From positions 1-23,543 of the forward strand of contig DAOVVO010000006.1 of assembly GCA_030637135.1 (NCBI GenBank): 23,543 nucleotides of DNA, read 5' to 3'. The DNA is from Nitrospirota bacterium (GTDB lineage: Bacteria > Nitrospirota > Thermodesulfovibrionia > UBA6902 > BMS3Bbin08). The notes beneath the pieces are model-generated. The model searched no databases, was not told the origin of the DNA, and saw only the letters and a program-made list of their open reading frames with translations. Made by a program: the position numbers and the translations under genes. Shown in pieces: positions 16,064-23,543 of the stretch (position 1 is its first letter; every line of letters begins with the position of its first letter).

Positions 16064-19000
16064 TCAAACTTCTCCGAGTTCCTCCATAATCGATTTGAGT
16101 TCAATGAAAATTTCGCTCCATTCCTTACCCCGTAAGTCCACCTCAATGCCCCCCTCGGGAAGGAACTTAAGATATGTTTTCCTGTTTTTATAAAGCGAAA
16201 AGATTTGTTGTGAAGTTACAGGGGTTTCGGGCGCAAAAACAATCTTCATCCTTCCTGCCATATTTTGTATCCTTGTTACAGATATGTTCTTAGCCAGCAG
16301 TTTTATTTCCATAATCTCAAGAAGCCTGAGTGTTTCTTCCGGGGGAGCACCGAATCTATCCTTGAACTCCTCACGCAACTCCATCAGAGAGTTTCTGTTT
16401 TTTACAGATGCAATCCTTCTGTAAAAGCTCAATCTCAGGTCAGGGTTCTCAATGTAACGTTCAGGGATAACTGCTGTTATTTTGAGGTCGAGCACAGGTT
16501 CAATTTTGGGTATTACTTTTTCTCCTTTCAGTTCTGCCACAGCAGATTCCAGCATTTCGAGGTACATGTCAAAACCAACCGCCTCTATATGCCCTGATTG
16601 CTGAGCACCCAGCACATTACCTGCTCCCCGTATTTCAAGGTCTCTTAAAGCAAGCCTGAAACCTGCGCCGAGATAACCAAGTTCCTGAATTGCCTGAAGT
16701 TTTTTCCTCGCTTCTGCTGTGATGATATCTTCACCAGGGATGAGAAAATAGGCATATGCCCTGATATGAGAACGCCCTACCCGTCCTCTCAACTGGTATA
16801 AATCCGCGAGCCCGAATTTATCCGCGCGGTTTATAATTATAGTATTCGCAGAGGGCACATCAATTCCTGAACCTATGATTGCTGTGGACACCAGAATATT
16901 TATTTCCCTCCTAAAAAATGACCTCATTATCTGTTCAAGCTCTTTTTCTCTCATCTGCCCATGGGCTACAGCTATCCTGCAGTGGGGTAACAAATCTCTA
17001 AGAAAAACTGCCATGCTGTATATATCCTGAATGCGGTTATGAACAAAAAATGCCTGCCCGTCTCTGTCCAGTTCTTTCTCAAGGGCATCTCTAATTATCT
17101 GAGGATTAAACCTGGCAACAAAACTTTTAACGGCAAGTCTGTCCTCAGGCGCTGTCTCTATAACACTCATAGCCCTTATTCCGGAAAGGGCCATATGCAG
17201 TGTTCTTGGAATCGGGGTTGCAGACAATGTGAGAACATCAACATTTGTTTTGAGCGCCTTTGTTTTTTCTTTATGAGCTACTCCGAATCTATGCTCCTCA
17301 TCTATAACCAGAAGCCCCAGGTTATAGAAACGTACATCGCTGGCTAAAAGCCTGTGAGTCCCTATAAGAATATCTATTTCTCCCTCTGCAAGTTTTCTGA
17401 GAGTCTGTTTCTGTTCTGCCCTGCTTTTAAAACGGCTGAGAAAATCAATTCTTATTGGAAAGGCTGAAAATCGTGCTGTAAAGGTATCATAATGCTGCTC
17501 TGCGAGTATTGTTGTCGGGACAAGAACTGCAACCTGTTTGGAATCATACACTGCCTTGAAACATGCTCTCATTACTACCTCTGTTTTGCCGTACCCCACA
17601 TCGCCGCACAAAAGCCTTTCCATCGGGGTTGTTTTCTCCATATCGGTCTTTATCTCGCTGACAGAGGTTAACTGGTCCGGTGTCTCTTCATAAGTGAAAA
17701 ACCCGTCAAATTCTCTATGGAGTTCTGTATCACCTGAAAACGCAAAGCCATTCACTGTTGAACGTCTGGCATAAAGTGATAAAAGCTTCTCCGCCATATC
17801 CTTTACCTTCTGTCTCACGCGCTGTTTGGTTTTCTGCCAGGATTTCCCGCCGAGTTTATCCACTCTGGGTTTAATTCCCTCAGGTGCATGGTACTTTTGA
17901 ATCAGGTTTATCCGTTCAAGCGGGACATAGAGCTTATCGCTTCCGAGATACTCCATCACTATAAAATCGCCCTCATAATCTTCAATCTTCTGTTTTCTGA
18001 GACCGAGGAACGTGCCTATGCCATGATCTGTATGAACTAAATAATCACCTTCTTTAAAGTCTTCTATGGAAGAAATGAGATGTGAAACCCGTGATTTTTT
18101 TAAGGGTCTGAAGGCAGGTCTTTCTCCGAATATATCACGTGCGGCAAGGACGATACTCCCATCACAAACAAATCCGCCCCTTATATCACCTGTGGTGATT
18201 ACAGGGCTGCCCCTGTATTTAAGAGCAGCAGCTTTCTCAAGAATCGGGACTTCAAGGTTTTCTTCAATACATAATTCTCTCAGACGCTTTGCCTGTCCCT
18301 CTGATGCGCTCACTATCAGTATGAAATATCTTTCTCTCAGTTCTTTTAACCTCTTTACAAAACTTTCCAGACTTTCTCTTTCCCGGGGGAGAAGGCCAAA
18401 TCCTCCGAGTCCACTGATTTCAAAATCAAAACCCTCTCCTTTTAATGGCAATGACGTAACAAATATGGTTTTTTTGCCCTCACATATTTTGTTCAGTTCG
18501 GGATAATGCCTTTTTATATCATCGGGCTCATGTACTATTACTGTTCCATCTCCTGCAATATGTATAAGATTCGTTCCCTCCGCTGGCTCTTCCGCAGGAC
18601 CAATGAATACCTCTTCAAGTTCTTTAATAGTCCTCTGGGTATCTACATCAAAATACCGTAGTGATTCAATATCATCGCCAAAAAATTCTATCCTCACAGG
18701 GAACTCTTCCCCGGGAGGGAACACATCAAGTATTCCCCCCCTTATGCTGAACTCCCCGTATCCTGAAACAACAGGCACTGATACATAACCATAGTCTCTT
18801 ATCTTCTCAACAACATCATCTCTGTCAGCGGTACTATTACTCCTCAAACACAATAACGGGTAGTTATCCACATGCCATAGTGGCGATAGGGCAGCTTCAA
18901 CAGAGGCAATAAGTCTCGTTTTCTCCCCCTTATAAACATCCCTGAGATTCTTTAAACGAAGGGGGTCTCCTTTTGGAGGTATGAGCGCAGGCCTTTCAGT

Positions 19001-19201
19001 GCCGAGAAATTCAGACCAGAAAGTAGAATCTGAATAAAACGCCTGTGCTGAATCCTCAGAGTGGCAGATGACAAGGTACCGCCCTTTCAGCATTGAAAAA
19101 AACAATGCAGATGACGAACCTGCAAGTGAGGTGAACCTAGATGTTCCCTCCTCCTCAACGGCTTTGACTGCTCTGTGAAAGATGGAGAGATTAAATGGCA
19201 C
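16064..19201 (-). CDS. mfd: Transcription-repair coupling factor
   Basis: ATP-driven DNA translocase that removes RNA polymerase stalled at lesions and recruits UvrA. Seen in 1045 residues: the UvrB-like N-terminal domain with VSGYGEFSIRGGILDVFPPG (145-164) and EFFGDDIESLRYFD. The polymerase-binding CarD-like domain has GDYLVHTDHGIGTFLGL (385-401) and LYVPLERINLIQKY. The RecG-like motor has Walker A GDVGYGKTE (533-541), the DEEH box (634-637), SATPIPRTL (660-668) and QLRGRVGRS with the TRG-type relay. The C-terminal regulatory domain is at about 930-1030. It is slightly shorter than the 1150 residues of E. coli. The start is GTG 19201: an in-frame stop lies 12 bp upstream, and no Shine-Dalgarno is visible. 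Confidence 0.97.
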   Translation of the reverse strand: MPFNLSIFHRAVKAVEEEGTSRFTSLAGSSSALFFSMLKGRYLVICHSEDSAQAFYSDSTFWSEFLGTERPALIPPKGDPLRLKNLRDVYKGEKTRLIASVEAALSPLWHVDNYPLLCLRSNSTADRDDVVEKIRDYGYVSVPVVSGYGEFSIRGGILDVFPPGEEFPVRIEFFGDDIESLRYFDVDTQRTIKELEEVFIGPAEEPAEGTNLIHIAGDGTVIVHEPDDIKRHYPELNKICEGKKTIFVTSLPLKGEGFDFEISGLGGFGLLPRERESLESFVKRLKELRERYFILIVSASEGQAKRLRELCIEENLEVPILEKAAALKYRGSPVITTGDIRGGFVCDGSIVLAARDIFGERPAFRPLKKSRVSHLISSIEDFKEGDYLVHTDHGIGTFLGLRKQKIEDYEGDFIVMEYLGSDKLYVPLERINLIQKYHAPEGIKPRVDKLGGKSWQKTKQRVRQKVKDMAEKLLSLYARRSTVNGFAFSGDTELHREFDGFFTYEETPDQLTSVSEIKTDMEKTTPMERLLCGDVGYGKTEVVMRACFKAVYDSKQVAVLVPTTILAEQHYDTFTARFSAFPIRIDFLSRFKSRAEQKQTLRKLAEGEIDILIGTHRLLASDVRFYNLGLLVIDEEHRFGVAHKEKTKALKTNVDVLTLSATPIPRTLHMALSGIRAMSVIETAPEDRLAVKSFVARFNPQIIRDALEKELDRDGQAFFVHNRIQDIYSMAVFLRDLLPHCRIAVAHGQMREKELEQIMRSFFRREINILVSTAIIGSGIDVPSANTIIINRADKFGLADLYQLRGRVGRSHIRAYAYFLIPGEDIITAEARKKLQAIQELGYLGAGFRLALRDLEIRGAGNVLGAQQSGHIEAVGFDMYLEMLESAVAELKGEKVIPKIEPVLDLKITAVIPERYIENPDLRLSFYRRIASVKNRNSLMELREEFKDRFGAPPEETLRLLEIMEIKLLAKNISVTRIQNMAGRMKIVFAPETPVTSQQIFSLYKNRKTYLKFLPEGGIEVDLRGKEWSEIFIELKSIMEELGEV

Positions 19202-19262
19202 GGTTAAACATTATTTGAGTACATTCAGAATACTTTTCATGAAGCATTACAGAATGGACATA

Positions 19263-19291
19263 AGTATATCACCTTGCCATTTCAAAGACAA
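19263..19291 (-). promoter_or_regulatory. Candidate promoter for mfd
   Basis: Minus strand: TTGTCT (19286-19291), a 17-bp spacer and TATACT (19263-19268), with an upstream TG one base before the -10 (extended -10). Transcription would start near 19256, giving a 55-base leader to the GTG of mfd. Confidence 0.5.
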
Positions 19292-19318
19292 GCAGTTCAA
19301 AACGTGTTCCCATATGTA

Positions 19319-19348
19319 TTGACCCTGTTCAGTACCACCTTATATAAT
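19319..19348 (+). promoter_or_regulatory. Strong sigma-70-type promoter for the PhnD-kinase-regulator operon
   Basis: TTGACC (19319-19324, five of six) and TATAAT (19343-19348, perfect) are 18 bp apart. This is the best sigma-70-like promoter in the window. Start would be near 19355, about 80 bp before the lipoprotein ATG. A second TATAAT directly before that ATG (19429-19434) has no -35 partner. Confidence 0.65.
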
Positions 19349-19436
19349 ATTTTTTATGGTTACGAACTCTTCAGTGCTTCCTATATATTCTCGTGCACTC
19401 CATAACGTGAAAGAAAAATGTTATCTTATATAATCC

Positions 19437-20390
19437 ATGTCTTCAGTTATTCATATAAAGACACTTTTCAGGTTCTCTATGGTATTCCCCTTTTTTTTCT
19501 TCCTGATCTTTTCAGGATGCTCACAGAAAGAAAACCCAAAAAAGGTAAGTCTTTATAAGAGAACCTATGAAACTCACAGGGGAATAGATAATACTCAAAA
19601 AGACATTCTTCAGTTCGGTTTTGACCTCAGACTGGATCCCAAGGAAGATGTAAGGATTTACACACCCTTGCTCAAGTATCTTGAGAAGACTACGGGTAAA
19701 CGTTTCCGTATAAAATTCAATGAGAAATATGAAGATACAATTGAAAACCTCAGCAACGGAGTTACACATTTTGCTGCCATTGGCCCTCTCAGCTATGTCA
19801 TTGGCAGGGAGAAATATGGATACGGGATTAAGTACCTCGTGAGCGGTGTTAATAAAGAAGGAGATCCGAAATACCGTGCTGTGATCTTTGCGAGCCCGGA
19901 AAGCGCCTTAGGAAATATAAAGGATTTAAACGGGAAATGTTTTGCCTTTGGTTCAAGAATCTCAACACAAGGGCATCTTATACCACGAAAGATGCTTGAA
20001 GATGAAGGAATTACCCTCAAAGACCTCAGTGATTATGTCTATACAGGTTCCCATATCAACGCTGTTAAGTCTGTCTTAAATGGAGAGTGTGATGCAGGTG
20101 GTATTCAGGATACCCTTGCAGCAAGACTGGCAGAAAAAGGAACAATAAAGATTTTAAAGATATCAAAGCCTTTTCCAAGTAGTCTCATTGCGTATAACGG
20201 TGCTGTAGAGAATGAGATAGTTGAAGCTGTCAGGTCCTCCCTGCTGGACTTTCATCCAATGACAACGCATAAAGATATGCTCGTTGACTGGGATAAAACC
20301 GAAATGGCCCTCGGTTTTACACGTGTCAATGAAAATGAACTCTACAAAGTGGCAGTCCTTGCGAGAAAATACGGTCTGTTAACAAAATGA
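19437..20390 (+). CDS. PhnD-like phosphate/phosphonate-type substrate-binding lipoprotein
   Basis: Periplasmic type-2 binding protein of the PhnD (phosphonate/phosphite) superfamily; the ligand is unknown. Seen in 317 residues: a signal with basic start and the lipobox LIFSGC (Cys28), so membrane-anchored. The binding fold follows: FGFDLRLDPKEDVRIYTPLLKYL (PhnD proteins use a related P....YL pattern), FAAIGPLSYVIGREKYG and YRAVIFASPESALGNIKDLNGKCFAFG with the GKCFAFGSRISTQGHL motif near the ligand pocket, then VKSVLNGECDAGGI. No transporter permease or ATPase follows; instead a histidine kinase overlaps it by four bases (ATGA). The context therefore suggests a sensor-feeding binding protein rather than an importer subunit. 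The start is ATG 19437, with no good Shine-Dalgarno. ATG 19479 with AGG 6 bp upstream is an alternative, but it would remove the basic residues of the signal. Confidence 0.85.
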   Translation: MSSVIHIKTLFRFSMVFPFFFFLIFSGCSQKENPKKVSLYKRTYETHRGIDNTQKDILQFGFDLRLDPKEDVRIYTPLLKYLEKTTGKRFRIKFNEKYEDTIENLSNGVTHFAAIGPLSYVIGREKYGYGIKYLVSGVNKEGDPKYRAVIFASPESALGNIKDLNGKCFAFGSRISTQGHLIPRKMLEDEGITLKDLSDYVYTGSHINAVKSVLNGECDAGGIQDTLAARLAEKGTIKILKISKPFPSSLIAYNGAVENEIVEAVRSSLLDFHPMTTHKDMLVDWDKTEMALGFTRVNENELYKVAVLARKYGLLTK

Positions 20391-21790
20391 AGCTCAGCAC
20401 AAAAATAATCCTCCTTACAACATCAGTTGCTCTGTGTGTTGCATTCCTCATCATCATTTCCATAAGAGGAGTCGTTATTAATGCCTTCAGGACAGAACTC
20501 GAAAAAAAAGCTGTATCTCTTGCGGGCACACTCTCTGAGAGAATTGCAAACACTATTATCCTGAAAGACCATTTCCAAACAACAAAGGCACTGAACGAAG
20601 TTCTGAACAGAGAAAAGGATTTGGAATATATTTTTGTTACAGACGAAGAAGGTAACATCTTCACTCATACGTTTCATAACGGTACCCCTTCTGACATCCT
20701 TTCATGGAACCCGCTTAATAACAGGGCAATAAATGTCCAACTCCTTGATACTGAAGCAGGGTACATACGAGATGTAGGGGTAACTATCATTGATGGCACA
20801 AAGTCAGAGCTTCATGTAGGCATCAAAGAGGCAAGTCTAAAATCTGTACTTTCCAGGATGAGAAACATAACCATGCCCATCATAATAGTTGTAATATTGT
20901 TAGGCATGATTGCTTCTTTTTTCATGAGCCGTTTGATCACAGAACCCCTGAACAAGTTTGTTGAGTTTACAAGAATCCTCGGAAGTGGAGAATTTAACAG
21001 GAGATTAGAAGTTCAATCCAGGGATGAAGTCGGGTATCTTGCACACAGCTTTAATAGACTTTCCTGGGAACTGAAGGCAGCAAAGGAAAAGATTGAAGAG
21101 GCATATACCTATACACACCTGCTGCAGGCTGAGAAGCTTTCGTCCATCGGGCAGATTTCAGCAGGGCTGGCTCATGAGCTTAAAAATCCTATCACAACCC
21201 TCAAGATGCTTTTTCAAGCCTTTGGAGAACAACCTGATATGACAAAGGAGGATGCAGAAATTATACAGAGCGAAATAGAAAAAATAGATACAATACTCAC
21301 AAGATTTCTTGGCTTTGTAAGACAGAAGGACTTTCATTCCTCGGAGATAGATATAAACACTCTTGTAGACCATGTTTTAACCCTTGCAACCTTTGATCTT
21401 CAACATAATGGAATCGTGGTACATAAAGATATGATAGAAACCCTTCCCCATATAAAAGGGGATAGGTCCCTTCTTGAACAGGTTTTTCTGAATCTCGTTC
21501 TTAACTCTATCCAGGCCATGCCTGACGGAGGAGAGATAAGAATTTCCGGAAAGACAGATAACGGTTTTATAGAAATAATGATCTGGGATAAGGGCAGCGG
21601 CATACCGTCTAATATAAAAGCAAAGGTCTTTGACCCATTCTTTACAACAAAAGCCGATGGCACAGGACTCGGGCTCTCGATAGCTTATAATATCATTAAG
21701 ACACACGGTGGACAGTTATATTTTAACAGTAACGAGAGAAGCGGAACAGTGTTTACGGTAAAATTACCGAAAGAGGCAGAAAATGGATAA
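20387..21790 (+). CDS. Membrane sensor histidine kinase (HAMP, HisKA, HATPase)
   Basis: Sensor that phosphorylates the downstream NtrC-type regulator. Seen in 467 residues: transmembrane helix 1 (about 7-27), a periplasmic sensing domain of about 130 residues (28-160) with a DLEYIFVTDEEGNIFTHTF-like single-Cache core, and transmembrane helix 2 (161-181). A HAMP linker follows (182-235; ITEPLNKFVEFTRILGSGEF, SRDEVGYLAHSFN). The phospho-acceptor is His263 in AHELKNP. The catalytic domain has the N-box LNSIQAM (Asn373), G1 DKGSGIP (401-407), F-box FDPFFTT (415-421) and G2 GTGLGLS (425-431). All catalytic boxes are intact. It overlaps the PhnD-like gene by 4 bp and the regulator gene by 8 bp, so the three are translationally coupled. 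The sensing domain may read either a ligand directly or the loaded binding lipoprotein. Confidence 0.92.
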   Translation: MKLSTKIILLTTSVALCVAFLIIISIRGVVINAFRTELEKKAVSLAGTLSERIANTIILKDHFQTTKALNEVLNREKDLEYIFVTDEEGNIFTHTFHNGTPSDILSWNPLNNRAINVQLLDTEAGYIRDVGVTIIDGTKSELHVGIKEASLKSVLSRMRNITMPIIIVVILLGMIASFFMSRLITEPLNKFVEFTRILGSGEFNRRLEVQSRDEVGYLAHSFNRLSWELKAAKEKIEEAYTYTHLLQAEKLSSIGQISAGLAHELKNPITTLKMLFQAFGEQPDMTKEDAEIIQSEIEKIDTILTRFLGFVRQKDFHSSEIDINTLVDHVLTLATFDLQHNGIVVHKDMIETLPHIKGDRSLLEQVFLNLVLNSIQAMPDGGEIRISGKTDNGFIEIMIWDKGSGIPSNIKAKVFDPFFTTKADGTGLGLSIAYNIIKTHGGQLYFNSNERSGTVFTVKLPKEAENG

Positions 21791-23189
21791 AATCCTCGTC
21801 GTAGATGATCAAAAAGGAGTCCTTCATTCATTCAAAAAAATTCTTGGTAAACATGGCTATGATGTAATTACCGCCACAAGTGGAGAAAAGGCACTCCAAA
21901 AAATAGCACTGGAAACTCCTGCCCTCGTTATCATGGACGTAACAATGCCCAAAATGAACGGGCTTGAAACCCTTAAGAGACTAAAAACACTCTATCAAAG
22001 CCTCACGATAATAATGATGACAGCGTACAGTACCTCTGAAAAGGCGATAACTGCTATGAAATATGGAGCATACGATTTTCTAACGAAACCTTTTGACAAT
22101 ACACAATTGATATCCCTTGTGGAGAAAGCAATTCTGGCAGGAAAAATGTCTCTACCGGTATCCCTTAACGGAGCAGAAGATGAAGAAGGAGATAGAATCA
22201 TTGGTAAGAGTCCCTCAATGTTAGAGACATACAAAAAGATAGGTCAGGTTGCAGAAAGTAATGTGACTGTGCTCTTGAGGGGAGAGACCGGTACAGGAAA
22301 AGAGCTCATAGCACGGGCTATTTATCACCACAGCACAAGGGTTAATAAACCATTCCTCCCTGTTAATTGTGCAGCTATCCCGGAATCTCTCCTGGAGAGT
22401 GAACTCTTCGGCCATGAAAAAGGGGCTTTTACAGGTGCAGATAATAGAAGAATCGGCAAATTTGAACAGTGCGACACAGGCACCATGTTTCTCGATGAAA
22501 TTGGAGATATGCCGCTTTCCCTTCAATCAAAACTGCTCAGGGTGCTTGAAGACGGCTGTTTTCAACGGCTTGGAGGGAGAGATGTCATTAAAACAGATGT
22601 AAGAATTATAGCTGCCACAAACAAGAACCTTGAAGCATTAGGAAACATGGGGCAATTCAGGGATGACCTCTACTGGCGTTTAAATGTTGTAAGCATACTC
22701 GTACCACCGCTGAAGGAAAGAAAAGATGATTTGGAGGGCCTCATTCAGTATTTTATACAGAGATTTAACAGACAACTGGGTAAAGCAGTAAAGGGAGTAG
22801 CGCCAGAAATACTGAGAGAGTTTATGGACTATCATTGGCCTGGAAATGTAAGGGAGCTTCAAAGTATTATCCACCGTGGAATGGTTTTATGCCATAATGA
22901 TTTTCTCTCAGCCAAGGATTGCGAATGGTTATCACAGATAAAATTGTCGGGCGAGAGAACAACAGAGATAGAGCAGACATTCTCCGATGTTGTGAATGAA
23001 CTTCTGGAAAGAGGACAGAAAGATATATACAAGAAGGCTGTACTAACTTTTGAACACCTCTTGGTTAAAAGAGCCCTTGAACTCACTAAAAACAATCAGG
23101 TCCTGGCTGCAAAAATGCTTGGCATATCCAGGAATACGTTGCGAGAAAAACTGGAGAAAAACGAGGACATTAGTTTGTTTAAAAAATAA
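21783..23189 (+). CDS. NtrC-family sigma-54-dependent response regulator
   Basis: Phosphorylation-triggered AAA+ activator that opens sigma-54 promoters. Seen in 468 residues: the receiver domain (1-115) has acid pair Asp8/Asp9, phospho-acceptor Asp52 in MDVTMP, Thr80 and Lys102. The AAA+ domain (about 140-375) has Walker A GETGTGKE (167-174), the sigma-54-contacting GAFTGA loop (214-219), Walker B MFLDEIGD (235-242) and FRDDLYWRLNV. A Fis-type helix-turn-helix lies near the end (ALELTKNNQVLAAKMLGISR, about 430-450). It starts 8 bp inside the kinase gene. The target is not given by sequence; the sigma-54 promoter 75 bp beyond its stop is the natural candidate, either for the next gene or for a non-coding RNA. 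Confidence 0.96.
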   Translation: MDKILVVDDQKGVLHSFKKILGKHGYDVITATSGEKALQKIALETPALVIMDVTMPKMNGLETLKRLKTLYQSLTIIMMTAYSTSEKAITAMKYGAYDFLTKPFDNTQLISLVEKAILAGKMSLPVSLNGAEDEEGDRIIGKSPSMLETYKKIGQVAESNVTVLLRGETGTGKELIARAIYHHSTRVNKPFLPVNCAAIPESLLESELFGHEKGAFTGADNRRIGKFEQCDTGTMFLDEIGDMPLSLQSKLLRVLEDGCFQRLGGRDVIKTDVRIIAATNKNLEALGNMGQFRDDLYWRLNVVSILVPPLKERKDDLEGLIQYFIQRFNRQLGKAVKGVAPEILREFMDYHWPGNVRELQSIIHRGMVLCHNDFLSAKDCEWLSQIKLSGERTTEIEQTFSDVVNELLERGQKDIYKKAVLTFEHLLVKRALELTKNNQVLAAKMLGISRNTLREKLEKNEDISLFKK

Positions 23190-23256
23190 ACATACTGCTC
23201 ATTTTTTAAACATCTGTTCACCGTCATTTCCCTGAATCTCTCTGTATTTTAAACAT
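23188..23256. repeat. Three AAACAT boxes upstream of the sigma-54 promoter, possible activator sites
   Basis: AAACAT occurs at 23188-23193, 23208-23213 and 23251-23256. The last two share the longer TTTTAAACAT (23204-23213 and 23247-23256), 43 bp apart, about four helical turns. An inverted copy ATGTTT lies at 23299-23304. The arrangement could be upstream activating sequences, but the last box is very close to the promoter and the DNA is AT-rich. Confidence 0.35.
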
Positions 23257-23263
23257 ATCTACC

Positions 23264-23279
23264 TGGCATAAATTTTGCT
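23264..23279 (+). promoter_or_regulatory. Sigma-54 (RpoN) -24/-12 promoter
   Basis: TGGCAT-A-AATT-TTGCT matches the sigma-54 consensus TGGCACRNNNNTTGCW with one substitution, and the GG and GC elements have the exact 10-bp separation. It reads rightward, away from the NtrC-family gene 75 bp upstream. Transcription should start near 23290. The window also encodes RpoN. Precise spacing in an intergenic position makes this a good call. Confidence 0.72.
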
Positions 23280-23289
23280 TATTAAAATT

Positions 23290-23346
23290 TCCGTGTGTAT
23301 GTTTGCCTGAGTGATTAGAATACTAATGGGGGGCTAATCTGTCAGG
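23290..23346 (+). ncRNA. Structured 5' end of the predicted sigma-54 transcript; possible small RNA or leader
   Basis: Starting at the predicted transcription start there is no open frame of note: every ATG down to 23371 stops within three codons. A hairpin pairs CCTGA (23306-23310) with TCAGG (23342-23346) and GATTAG (23313-23318) with CTAATC (23334-23339). The same ATTAG can instead pair with a nearer CTAAT (23323-23327) across a four-base loop; the two CTAAT copies are separated by a run of six G (23328-23333). This could be an sRNA, or a leader of a gene beyond the window. Speculative. Confidence 0.35.
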
Positions 23347-23371
23347 TTACAACATTTACTTTTTAAAATGG

Positions 23372-23521
23372 CTTAGTGCTTCGATTCGCACGTATGGTGA
23401 TGTATTTTAAAAAACGTTATCACCACTTCTGCTCACTCGACTCGACTGAGCTCGCCGAAGTCAGCACTAAGTCCTGAGTGAAAAAAAATTGTCATATAAT
23501 TTATGTGTCGAAGGACTTAGT
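23372..23521. repeat. Cluster of interleaved inverted repeats (REP-like), running to the window end
   Basis: CTTAGTGC (23372-23379) pairs with GCACTAAG (23464-23471), with the neighbouring TTCG (23380-23383) and CGAA (23456-23459) also complementary. Inside, TGGTGAT (23395-23401) pairs with ATCACCA (23419-23425). The right arm is reused: ACTAAGTCCT (23466-23475) pairs perfectly with AGGACTTAGT (23512-23521). The CTTAG/TCGAAG modules therefore recur three times in alternating orientation with GAGCTCGCCGAAG-type sequence between, as in extragenic palindromic repeat families. No transposase is seen. The 23190-23543 stretch holds no convincing gene; the longest frame here is a 27-codon frame through the repeats. 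Confidence 0.55.
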
Positions 23522-23543
23522 ATTAAGCCCTTATCTCAAACAC

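Noticed and set aside
19196..19215. TGGCAC at the mfd start as a sigma-54 -24 box
   Set aside because: No TTGC-like -12 element at the required distance.
23395..23478. 27-codon frame starting ATG GTG ATG in the terminal repeats
   Set aside because: No Shine-Dalgarno and the frame runs through inverted repeats; its composition follows the repeats rather than a protein.
23190..23543. CRISPR array or insertion sequence at the window end
   Set aside because: Repeats are inverted and unequal with no regular spacers, and no transposase or cas gene is present.

Overview
The window is a densely packed, low-GC chromosomal segment from a Gram-negative (diderm) bacterium. LPS-transport genes (lptC, lptA, lptB), an outer-core heptose gene (gmhA), several lipoproteins and a sigma-54 system all point to an outer membrane. 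The gene neighbourhoods (argH followed by a fibronectin-type lipoprotein, lptCAB-rpoN-hpf-rapZ, rpsO-pnp near an M16 peptidase, parvulin next to mfd) would fit Nitrospirota or a Desulfobacterota-like lineage. This is inference from gene order; the sequence alone does not settle the taxon.

Layout. 1-5838, minus strand: two runs read toward the left edge. argH, an Fn3 lipoprotein and gmhA form one tight run. glmU and glmS follow, with glmS cut by the window edge. glmU is clearly truncated: its acetyltransferase end is broken by two frameshifts and then lost, leaving a recognisable remnant between glmU and glmS. 5839-6255 is an AT-rich divergent intergenic region. 6256-10935, plus strand: lptC-lptA-lptB-rpoN overlap end to end, followed by long-form hpf and rapZ. 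11000-19201, minus strand (read right to left): mfd, a PpiC lipoprotein, rpsO, pnp and an M16 peptidase, with a structured RNA leader in front of rpsO. 19319-23189, plus strand: a strong sigma-70-type promoter drives a three-gene signalling operon made of a PhnD-like periplasmic-binding lipoprotein, a membrane histidine kinase and an NtrC-family sigma-54 activator. 23190-23543: no convincing gene, but a near-consensus sigma-54 promoter, repeated AAACAT boxes upstream of it, hairpins downstream of it, and a cluster of interleaved inverted repeats running to the window end.

How the parts fit. The most interesting connection is regulatory. The window encodes sigma-54 (rpoN), an NtrC-type activator that would work with it, and a sigma-54 promoter about 75 bp beyond the activator gene that fires into structured, apparently non-coding DNA. 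In enterobacteria a comparable kinase/activator pair next to a sigma-54 small-RNA gene controls glmS through RapZ. Here glmS, glmU, rapZ, rpoN and a kinase/activator pair are all present, so a parallel is worth testing, but nothing in the sequence proves it. The remaining genes are ordinary housekeeping functions.
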